A stretch of 38,983 bases of DNA from assembly GCA_020724505.1 (NCBI GenBank), contig DYGV01000008.1, forward strand, positions 17,549 through 56,531. Reading direction: 5' to 3'. The notes below the pieces were generated by a model that saw only the letters and a list, made by a program, of their open reading frames with translations, was not told the origin of the DNA and searched no databases. The position numbers and the translations under genes were made by a program. This document shows, one piece after another, positions 1 to 6,880 of the stretch; positions within the stretch are counted from its first letter, which is position 1, and every line of letters begins with the position of its first letter. Source of the stretch: Anaerolinea thermophila. GTDB lineage: Bacteria > Chloroflexota > Anaerolineae > Anaerolineales > UBA4823.

Positions 1-477
1 TTGCTGGATATAACCGATGTATGGCATGATTTGGTGCGCCAGCTCGGCCGCGGTGCGCATCATGGCTGCTCGTTTTTCTGCGTCAATCACCCGTTGTTGC
101 ATCAGCCGTTCCTGGGTCACATCGCGCAATACGATGACTGTGTTTGGCGAAGGCTGCGCAGGATTTGAAATCGGATAGACGGTCAAGAGCCATTTTTGAG
201 GGGCCTGTTGACGTTCAATTTCCAGACTTGTGGAAGATGCGGCGCGTAAAAAGGGCAATAATTCGCAATCCGAACGATCGCAGCCGCATATCAAACTGTG
301 TATATCAGCACCTACCATCTTATGGGGCGTGGTATTCAGCCATCGCGCCAGCGTCCAGTTAGCGCGTCGCACAGAGAAGCTGGCCGGTTCGTACAGGGCG
401 ACGCCTTCTGAGATCGAATCAACCGCCGATTCCCACTCTTTTTTAGCTCGTTCAACAATTGTAAATAGCTCATCCAT
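1..477 (-). CDS. PAS-domain sensor protein, probable histidine kinase (3' part outside window)
   Basis: The minus-strand frame is open from an ATG at 477 to the left edge (159 codons), so the C-terminus is missing. Residues 1-135 read as a PAS-like fold: a motif of the type ESAVDSISEGVALYEP opens it and VIVLRDVTQERLMQQ closes it, the usual end of a PAS domain feeding a coiled coil. The next segment, EKRAAMMRTAAELAHQIMPYIGYIQ, sits where the dimerisation/H-box helix of a histidine kinase would be, with a candidate phospho-accepting His. Because the ATPase domain is outside the window, kinase identity is inferred. I chose the ATG at 477 because GGAG lies 8 nt upstream. In-frame ATGs at 510 and 519 are alternatives. 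The gene follows a stand-alone receiver protein in the same direction, a plausible partner. Confidence 0.72.
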   Translation of the reverse strand, partial: MDELFTIVERAKKEWESAVDSISEGVALYEPASFSVRRANWTLARWLNTTPHKMVGADIHSLICGCDRSDCELLPFLRAASSTSLEIERQQAPQKWLLTVYPISNPAQPSPNTVIVLRDVTQERLMQQRVIDAEKRAAMMRTAAELAHQIMPYIGYIQQ

Positions 478-523
478 CAGTAAAGTCTCCAGGGGCAAAA
501 CCAATGCCATACTGCTCATTCTT

Positions 524-598
524 CCGCAGGTTATTTGGGCATGAGATTAAAAGTCTGCCTCTTATTTTCGCCGGAATAGGCCGATTGATAACCTGCGG
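524..598. repeat. 11-bp perfect inverted repeat upstream of the PAS sensor gene
   Basis: CCGCAGGTTAT at 524-534 is matched exactly by ATAACCTGCGG at 588-598, with a 53-nt spacer. One arm sits directly before the alternative in-frame ATG at 519 of the PAS sensor gene and overlaps the GGAAG that could serve as its ribosome binding site. A long-loop hairpin, an operator pair or chance are all possible. No U-tract follows either arm, so I do not call a terminator. Confidence 0.4.
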
Positions 599-679
599 TG
601 GGTTGGCTGAGTAGATACATTTATTTTACAACTCTTTCTGCAGTTTACGTATTAAGGGTGTTTATATGGGTGCCACACC

Positions 680-1135
680 TCAGGGCGCTAAATATTGAGG
701 CGCCAATCGTTGTTGTTGGGCTTCGCCTGATTTCACAGCACAAGTAGCTTTTTCCAGGATTGCCGCTGCTAACTCAACGGTAAGATTGGCTTTAGAGAGG
801 ACGGCGTCTACCCCGAATTTGTTTTGTATTTGCAGTGGATCAAAGCGATCCAGCATCGTCATAGCCACGATGAGTGAGGCGGGGGATTTTGCCCGAAGAT
901 GAGCAATCGCGTGTGGATTAGTGAAGATCTGCATATCCAGATCCAGCAGAATAACCCTCGGTTGGATCGCTCTGGCTTTGCTGAACGCTTGCTCGCCGCT
1001 TATTGCAGCATCTGCAACGTAGAGGTCGGGATGCCTCTCTAGCAATTCTTTGATCAAGCGTTGGAACAACGGGCTATCGTCCACGATTAGCACGGATATA
1101 AGCCCGGACGTTGTGGAATATTTTTGCACCATCAT
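680..1135 (-). CDS. Stand-alone response-regulator receiver (REC) domain protein
   Basis: About 151 residues, essentially one REC domain with no output domain. The acidic pair is in VLIVDDSP (D19, D20), the phospho-acceptor is D65 in VILLDLDM, the switch Thr lies in VAMTMLD and the conserved Lys in VLSKANL. The usual MPxxxG after the acceptor is replaced by MQIFTNP, which is atypical. A longer frame starts with GTG at 1162. I prefer the ATG at 1135 because AAAGGA lies 8 nt upstream, whereas nothing suitable precedes 1162. Single-domain receivers usually act in phosphorelays or bind a partner protein directly. It lies 66 nt downstream of the C25 peptidase gene and upstream of the PAS sensor gene, all in the same direction, so cotranscription is plausible. 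Confidence 0.8.
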   Translation of the reverse strand: MMVQKYSTTSGLISVLIVDDSPLFQRLIKELLERHPDLYVADAAISGEQAFSKARAIQPRVILLDLDMQIFTNPHAIAHLRAKSPASLIVAMTMLDRFDPLQIQNKFGVDAVLSKANLTVELAAAILEKATCAVKSGEAQQQRLAPQYLAP

Positions 1136-1201
1136 TTGCATTGTCCTTTCTGATATTGACACCTCATATCTGCCATAATTCCATCGCGCTGATCAGGGGT
1201 T

Positions 1202-4200
1202 TTATGGAGATGACCGCAAGATCAGCGGAATGAAAGTTGAAGAATTGACCCTCACAGGGGATGCCCCAAACTGAGCTGCGCCAAAATCGCTCAGAACCTC
1301 GACCCAATAATAATAGAGGACGCCAGGGGTTGCGGTATTATCCAGATAGCTGTAACTTACGCCCCCCATCTGCGAGCCTAATAGACTTGGAATGGGTTGG
1401 GGATTAAGCAGCGTTTTGGCGCCGTCTGGTGAGAGCGAGCGATAGATATTAAAGCCCTGTACGCCAAGCTCATTACTTGTTTGCCAGTTAATTTCCACAG
1501 CCAACAAGTAAGGTCGAGCAACAGGCGAGGACAAGAGCACAGCCGAAGGATTGGCTACCCAGAGTTGAACTACCTCGGTCGAATTGCTGCTAAGGTCTGC
1601 GTCGGGGGTGGTGGAGGAGATTACCGCCTGGCTGTTGATTTGTCCGACGGCGCCAGAATTGATTGTTCCGCGCACAGTGATCACCCCTCCTTCTCCAGGA
1701 TCCAGATTTCCTATAGTCCAAGTGATTCGGTCATTGGTTTGAACGGCTGGCACCTCCGGCGAGGCAACGATTTGGGTGATCGTTACCTGGGAAGGGGGCG
1801 AATATTCCAGAGATACATTTGCCGCCATCACATTGCCCTGATTGGTGTAGCTCAGTGTATATGTGATGAGGTCGCCCGGCGCAACGACAGAGGTGGGCTG
1901 CGCCGCAAGTTGCACGGTCAGGTCGGCTGGTTGAACGTGGAGCGCCATCGCCGGATCGCCGAAAAGGTGAAATGCATCCAGTAGATCCTGGTGCCCAGTA
2001 GTGTTGCTATACAGGAATAGTTTTGCTTGCAGGATCGCTGCGCCCAGGCGTTCCTCGCCTTTGAAGAAGATTGCATCGAATAAACCGCGATTGAGGTAAT
2101 CCTGTCCACTGGCAAATCCCATGCCGGTTGAAGCCCATACTGCGATTGCGCCGCGATCGGCGGCTTTTAGCAAGGTTTCCGCCAGAGATGAATAGTCCTG
2201 CCCAGGAGGGCTGGGGTTGTGGAAGAAACCGGTCAGGCAGGTCAGGTTTGCAAATAGCGGCAACTTACCACTGTTGCTGAGCGACGCTACAGCGGCGTTA
2301 TTGAGCAAGTTTTCCGACGCCCACTGTTGAACGCCTCCATGGCCGACAAAATTGACAATCAATTTGCCCTGATTGATGCTTTGGCGTATGGCGTTTTGCG
2401 CCTCGCTAACTGAGGTATGGGTAACCTGATAATAAATCTTTTCTGCGCTATAACCTGTTGGCAAATAGTTGTTAACCAAGAGGTCAGAATAATATGGGAA
2501 GTTTCCGCCGCTATCGGCGTTGTCGGCGACGAATAAGATCTGGCTGTTCCAGTCCTCTGGGGATGGATTCTGGCTGTAAGCCAAAATTTTTGCTACTACG
2601 GCCGCAGTTTCTGCCGCCGTTTTAACCGGTAAACGCCCGATGAGCATATCCGGCAGCAAATCATCGCCGTGAACCGTTACATAGCGATTGTCGGCAGCAG
2701 ATTCTCCCAAGAAATAGTCATACTGAGTCAGGTAGGGAGGGATGAAATTCGGCTCGCCAAAGCCTTTATAGTTGCGCGGGTCATAATTCCCATCGCCCAC
2801 CAGCAAGACATATAATGGCGCAGGCTGTCGCCAGTATTCATAGGTGTAGGCAAGGAAGTCATGAATTGCTTGTGGGTCGAAAATCCCGTTGCTGAATTCG
2901 TTGAATATATCCTGAACATTCACAACGCGCACGCGCATTCCTTGCCCTTGATACCAATCAGCGAGCGGTTGAATGGCTGCGACGAAATCTTGATGGGTGA
3001 TGATGATATAGTCAGCGCCATTCTCTGGGGATCGGAGGTTGGCAAAGGTGTAGCGTGCTACGCTGGTTGGGCGCAGGTATTGTTCCTGAGTCAGAGCCTG
3101 ATACCGCAGAGAGGTAGGCGAGGGTTGGGTAAATTCGATGGCAAATGCATTGCCATCGGGCGAGCTTTGAACCCCGAGGATGCGGCGCGGGTTGTTGGGG
3201 TTGGTAATATCGAAGAGATCTACTGCGGAAGAGGAAAAACCGCGCACGAGATAACGCTGGTTGCCTCCGCTTTGGCTATTGAAAAACAACTGATCCTGTT
3301 CGGCGACCAGACGCCGCTGATAATTAATCTCCAACCAGTTCACCAACACCCATTCTTGGGTGATGCCATTATCTCTGGGGCATTCCACACGGACGGTGTT
3401 TGCGCCTTCCTGAAGCCAGCTCATGGGGAAAGAGACATCGAAGTCAAGCTCGCCAAAAGAGGGCCAGGTCGCATCATGAACCAAGCGTCCATTGACGTAA
3501 ATGCGGGTGTGGTGTTGCGGAGTAGCGCCGTTGCCGCGTAGCTCGCCACGCAGCGTCGCCGAAATTGGCGCGGTGGATTCTAGCTGGCTCAAGTTCAAGC
3601 TTAAGTCAACATATGCGGGAGCAGAGGCAGCGTTGATCAGCTTCCAATACCAGACATCTCCATCTGCGTTGGGGCGGTTGGAGTAATAGAGCAAATTCTG
3701 TTCAACGCGCCGGGCGGCTAAATAAGACTCGATTGAGATCCCTGCCAACGGGGTTCCTTCGAGAGTTGCCATACGCAGCCCCTGCATCTGCCCCCAGGTC
3801 AACCAGTAGACATTGGTAGCAGTGTAGCGTGTGCTAATGGGCGAGGCGAAGAAGATGAGCTGGTCGCTGGCGTCGAAGACGCCGTCGCTTTCGCCGCTCA
3901 CCCAGATGGCAAGCTCCTCTCCGCGCGAGAAAAGTTGCAGGGTGCGTGGATCCAGGTCGCTCAAGTTGACACCGGCAGCAAGCAGGTCAGCTTGGGTGAT
4001 GCGAACCATGCCTTCTTGGTCAGTAGTTATCTTCACCCATTCTTGTCCGCTGAGGGCGTCCTTCGCCGTTTGTGGTTCGCGATGGGGATTGGGGCGGGTG
4101 CGCCAACGGGCAGCGACGGAATAATTGATCAGGCTGGACTCGAGGAAAGGCTCAAACGCGCCTTCGTCTTTCTGGATCGGAGCAAACGTTGAAAATGTTT

Positions 4201-4900
4201 TGCTCAGCCCATAATCAACCTGGAGGCGAATGCGAGAATAGACGCGTAAACGACCTTCTACAGGATTGTACTGGAAAGGCTGAATGCGAATTTGCGCCAC
4301 TCTCTGGCTGCGCAGAAAACCCAGAACGACCAACTCGGCCGGGGAGGTGGGAGAGAATTCATTAGCGGCGTATATGGCAGGATCCGGGATTATTTTTTCA
4401 CCTGCATATCGTATTTCGCCGTTCTCATCTTGCTCGATGAGTAATTGTGGAACCGGGCAAAGGTTGATTTTCTCAGGTAACTCCGATGCCTCAGCTATTA
4501 GGATGGTCAGCCTGGGTTGAGCATCTGGGGGAATGCCGATCAACGCGCTGCGGGCGGGAAGGTTGGGCAAGCCAGGCGTAGCTTGCGGCGCAAACCCCTC
4601 AACGTTTATCTCCTGACAGGAACCGTCCGGCAACTGCCTTTCCACCAGGGTATAGTCTGGCGTATGCAGTTCCAAGATCAACCCCTCTTCACTTTCCTCG
4701 ATGTGAAGCGATTTGGTGTCTGAGGAGGAAGTAGAAGTTGCTGAGGAGTGGGCTGCAGATACACTCAGCAGGCGACCGCTGCCGATGTTGAGGCGCGAAT
4801 CGGCCCTTGCCGAGGTCGAAGGTGTATTCGCCCAGAGTAAGAGACTGAGGCACAAAGCAACACAAAGAGAATTACGACGAAAAAGGACTTTGACCATCAT
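1202..4900 (-). CDS. Secreted gingipain-like cysteine peptidase (family C25) with DUF11-type and FnIII-like C-terminal modules
   Basis: A 1232-residue exported protein. The N-terminus has a Sec signal peptide (basic start, hydrophobic CVALCLSLLLWA, cleavage likely after ARA near residue 33). A long beta-rich pro-region of about 600 residues follows. The C25 catalytic domain lies at roughly 630-990, with VLLVGDGNYDPRNY, catalytic His854 in VNFVGHGG and catalytic Cys888 in LTCLTG, the Gly-His-Gly and Cys dyad typical of gingipain-like caspase-fold enzymes. Residues of about 1020-1130 resemble the DUF11/conserved-repeat module of surface proteins, and the last 90 residues (INWQTSNELGVQGFNIYRS, ending in YYYWVEVLSD) look like an FnIII-type module. 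No LPXTG or type IX secretion tail is obvious. It is probably a surface or extracellular endopeptidase that activates by removing its pro-region. Substrate preference cannot be read from the sequence. Confidence 0.87.
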   Translation of the reverse strand: MMVKVLFRRNSLCVALCLSLLLWANTPSTSARADSRLNIGSGRLLSVSAAHSSATSTSSSDTKSLHIEESEEGLILELHTPDYTLVERQLPDGSCQEINVEGFAPQATPGLPNLPARSALIGIPPDAQPRLTILIAEASELPEKINLCPVPQLLIEQDENGEIRYAGEKIIPDPAIYAANEFSPTSPAELVVLGFLRSQRVAQIRIQPFQYNPVEGRLRVYSRIRLQVDYGLSKTFSTFAPIQKDEGAFEPFLESSLINYSVAARWRTRPNPHREPQTAKDALSGQEWVKITTDQEGMVRITQADLLAAGVNLSDLDPRTLQLFSRGEELAIWVSGESDGVFDASDQLIFFASPISTRYTATNVYWLTWGQMQGLRMATLEGTPLAGISIESYLAARRVEQNLLYYSNRPNADGDVWYWKLINAASAPAYVDLSLNLSQLESTAPISATLRGELRGNGATPQHHTRIYVNGRLVHDATWPSFGELDFDVSFPMSWLQEGANTVRVECPRDNGITQEWVLVNWLEINYQRRLVAEQDQLFFNSQSGGNQRYLVRGFSSSAVDLFDITNPNNPRRILGVQSSPDGNAFAIEFTQPSPTSLRYQALTQEQYLRPTSVARYTFANLRSPENGADYIIITHQDFVAAIQPLADWYQGQGMRVRVVNVQDIFNEFSNGIFDPQAIHDFLAYTYEYWRQPAPLYVLLVGDGNYDPRNYKGFGEPNFIPPYLTQYDYFLGESAADNRYVTVHGDDLLPDMLIGRLPVKTAAETAAVVAKILAYSQNPSPEDWNSQILFVADNADSGGNFPYYSDLLVNNYLPTGYSAEKIYYQVTHTSVSEAQNAIRQSINQGKLIVNFVGHGGVQQWASENLLNNAAVASLSNSGKLPLFANLTCLTGFFHNPSPPGQDYSSLAETLLKAADRGAIAVWASTGMGFASGQDYLNRGLFDAIFFKGEERLGAAILQAKLFLYSNTTGHQDLLDAFHLFGDPAMALHVQPADLTVQLAAQPTSVVAPGDLITYTLSYTNQGNVMAANVSLEYSPPSQVTITQIVASPEVPAVQTNDRITWTIGNLDPGEGGVITVRGTINSGAVGQINSQAVISSTTPDADLSSNSTEVVQLWVANPSAVLLSSPVARPYLLAVEINWQTSNELGVQGFNIYRSLSPDGAKTLLNPQPIPSLLGSQMGGVSYSYLDNTATPGVLYYYWVEVLSDFGAAQFGASPVRVNSSTFIPLILRSSP

Positions 4901-4955
4901 AGGGTTTCCGAAGATGCAAAAGCCAATAATTTGCCATATTTATTGCGTTGTATAA

Positions 4956-4984
4956 ATTATAGCAATATTGTATGCTTATGCACA
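4956..4984 (-). promoter_or_regulatory. Sigma70-type promoter of the C25 peptidase gene
   Basis: On the minus strand a perfect TATAAT -10 box (4961-4956) is preceded at 17 nt by TGTGCA (4984-4979), a weak 3/6 match to the -35 consensus. Transcription would begin near 4949, giving about 49 nt of untranslated leader. The surrounding DNA is AT-rich compared with its neighbours. Confidence 0.55.
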
Positions 4985-5082
4985 TTAGAAATTTCCCTAT
5001 CATGGATGGGGGAAAGTCCCCATATCTGAGCCGCTAATCGGCTTTGTGGTTATTCATCGCAATTGGTTTATCTCGCCAACGC

Positions 5083-5122
5083 AAAAAGTCCCGCAAGTTC
5101 TCAATGGGGGAACCTGCGGGAC
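5083..5122 (-). terminator. Rho-independent terminator of the HK-HK-RR operon
   Basis: On the minus strand the arm 5122-5110 pairs with 5100-5088 in a 13-bp stem (core CCCGCAGGTTC against GAACTTGCGGG, one G-U), with a 9-nt loop, followed directly by five U (5087-5083). It lies 25 nt beyond the stop codon of the NarL-type regulator. Confidence 0.88.
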
Positions 5123-5146
5123 GATCATTATCGAATTATTTGAAGA

Positions 5147-5806
5147 TCAATAGCCGTCGTCCAGTTCAACTAACTGGTTTTTGATGGCAAAGCGCACCAG
5201 CCCGGCGATGTCGTGAATATCCAGCTTTTCCATCAAGCTGGAGCGATGTTTTTCTACCGTTTTCTCGCTGATGCCCAATAATTGCCCAATACGAGCGCTG
5301 GTTTTGCCATCGGCGATGAGTTTCAACACCTCAACTTCGCGCGGCGTCAGCCGTTGCAAGGATGGGCTGCCTGATGGCTGGTTTGTCACCCCCGCATCGC
5401 CATTCACCAGCATTGTCGAAATGGTCGGGCTAAGATAGATTTCCCCGCGCGCCGCGGCGCGCACTGCCAATAACAGCTCTTCCACCACACAACGTTTCAG
5501 CAAGTAACCGCGCACGCCGGATTTCAACGCCTGCTGGACGAGCGTTGGATCGGAGTACATTGAAAGCAAGATCACGCGGGGCGGATGGGGCAATTGCCTC
5601 AAACGTTCAGCGGCTTGTGTGCCGTTTAGATACGGCATGACAATATCCATGACGATCACATCCGGCTTTAGGCGTTGCGCTAGTTCGATCGCTTCTAATC
5701 CATCACCGGCCTCGCCGATAACTTCGATATCGCTGGCTTGCTCGAGCAAGGAGCGAATTCCTTGCCGCACCAAATGGTGATCATCTGCAACGATCACACG
5801 TATCAT
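5147..5806 (-). CDS. NarL/FixJ-family response regulator
   Basis: 219 residues in the usual two-domain layout. The receiver domain occupies 1-120: acidic pair D8/D9 in VIVADDHH, phospho-acceptor D54 in VIVMDIVMPYLNG, and the conserved Lys in YLLKRCV. The LuxR-type helix-turn-helix DNA-binding domain covers about 148-212, with LTPREVEVLKLIADGKTSARIG and ISEKTVEKHRSSLMEKL. It is the last gene of a three-gene operon with two HisKA_3 kinases, the class that normally phosphorylates NarL-type regulators, so one or both kinases are its likely phosphodonors. The start at 5806 has GGGGAG 9 nt upstream. An intrinsic terminator follows. Target genes are unknown; the C25 peptidase gene immediately downstream is one candidate. 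Confidence 0.93.
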   Translation of the reverse strand: MIRVIVADDHHLVRQGIRSLLEQASDIEVIGEAGDGLEAIELAQRLKPDVIVMDIVMPYLNGTQAAERLRQLPHPPRVILLSMYSDPTLVQQALKSGVRGYLLKRCVVEELLLAVRAAARGEIYLSPTISTMLVNGDAGVTNQPSGSPSLQRLTPREVEVLKLIADGKTSARIGQLLGISEKTVEKHRSSLMEKLDIHDIAGLVRFAIKNQLVELDDGY

Positions 5807-5824
5807 GTTTGTTTTCTCCCCGTC

Positions 5825-6880
5825 TTAATATTTTGCTCGGCCTGTAGAAATCGGCAACTCGCCGATGAGCACCGTTCCTTTGCCCAATTGAGAGCGCACT
5901 TCGAGACGTCCTCCCAAAAGCTCGAATCGTTCCTTCATTCCCAGCAGCCCAAGATGCGACTCAGCTTTCCCCTGCGCAAAAGCGGATCCATGCAGAATAT
6001 CCGCTGAATAATCCGTCCCTTTTCCATTATCGGCGATTTTTAATTGCACTGTGCGCTTGTCTTGTTCAAGCTGCACCTCGATCTGGCTGGCGTCGGCGTG
6101 ATGGAATGCATGAGACAGACCCTCTTGTAGAAAGCGGTATAGCGTAATACAGATGTCGTTGCTCAGTGTAGGCGTTTCTGTTCCTGAGTATTGGATAGAC
6201 AATTGATACCGCTTGGCAGCCTCCTGACATAGCCCTGCCAACGCCAGGTTCAGCCCCAGGGTATCCAAAGCGGGAGGGCGCAAGTCGCCAGCCAGGTTGC
6301 GGATGGCGTCAATGGTTTCTTGCACCAGTTCGATGGCAGACTCCAGACGTTGCTTGGATATGCTGTTTTCAGCGCCCAGATCTGAGCGCAACATTACCAG
6401 ATTAATCATCAAGCCGGTGAGTGCTTGACCGATTTCATCATGCAGCTCGTGCGAGATCTTCAATCGTTCGCTCTCTTGCATGGTGATCAACCGCTTCGTC
6501 AGGAGGCGCAGATTTTCACTGGCTATTTTTTGCTCGGTGAGATCATGACAGAGAATAATATAACCGGTGAGATTCTGGCTGAGATCGCGAAAGGGGCTGC
6601 CAAATCCGTTCATCCAGCGATATTCGCCGTCGCTGCGGCGGAGGCGAAATTCAATCTCTAAATCGAGGTTATTTTTCGCAGCCGCCTGAAAGGATTGCAG
6701 GCATTGTTCGCGGTCGGCAGGATGCACGCCGTCTACCCAACCCACTCCCAAATGAGCCTGGAGAGGACGACCGGTGAAACTAACCCATGCCTGGTTGACG
6801 TAATCGCATTCGCCGTCGGCCGTTGAACGCCAGATCAAAGCTGGAAGCTCATCCAGCAACCTCTGCTGCGCGTTGCTCAT
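5825..6880 (-). CDS. PAS sensor histidine kinase, HisKA_3 class (NarL-type partner)
   Basis: 351 residues, no membrane segment, so presumably cytoplasmic. A PAS domain of the PAS_3 type fills about 8-120 (LPALIWRSTADGECDYVNQAWVSFTG, then YRWMNGFGSPFRD). The HisKA_3 dimerisation domain starts near 135 with the phospho-acceptor His147 in SHELHDEIGQALTGL. A HATPase_c domain closes the protein, with the G1 box ADNGKG and the G2 region HLGLLGMKERFELLGG. The start codon overlaps the stop of the upstream kinase by 4 nt (ATGA), which implies translational coupling, and 18 nt separate it from the response regulator. With no sensory membrane part it may read a soluble signal, or share the regulator with the upstream membrane kinase. 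Confidence 0.92.
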   Translation of the reverse strand: MSNAQQRLLDELPALIWRSTADGECDYVNQAWVSFTGRPLQAHLGVGWVDGVHPADREQCLQSFQAAAKNNLDLEIEFRLRRSDGEYRWMNGFGSPFRDLSQNLTGYIILCHDLTEQKIASENLRLLTKRLITMQESERLKISHELHDEIGQALTGLMINLVMLRSDLGAENSISKQRLESAIELVQETIDAIRNLAGDLRPPALDTLGLNLALAGLCQEAAKRYQLSIQYSGTETPTLSNDICITLYRFLQEGLSHAFHHADASQIEVQLEQDKRTVQLKIADNGKGTDYSADILHGSAFAQGKAESHLGLLGMKERFELLGGRLEVRSQLGKGTVLIGELPISTGRAKY

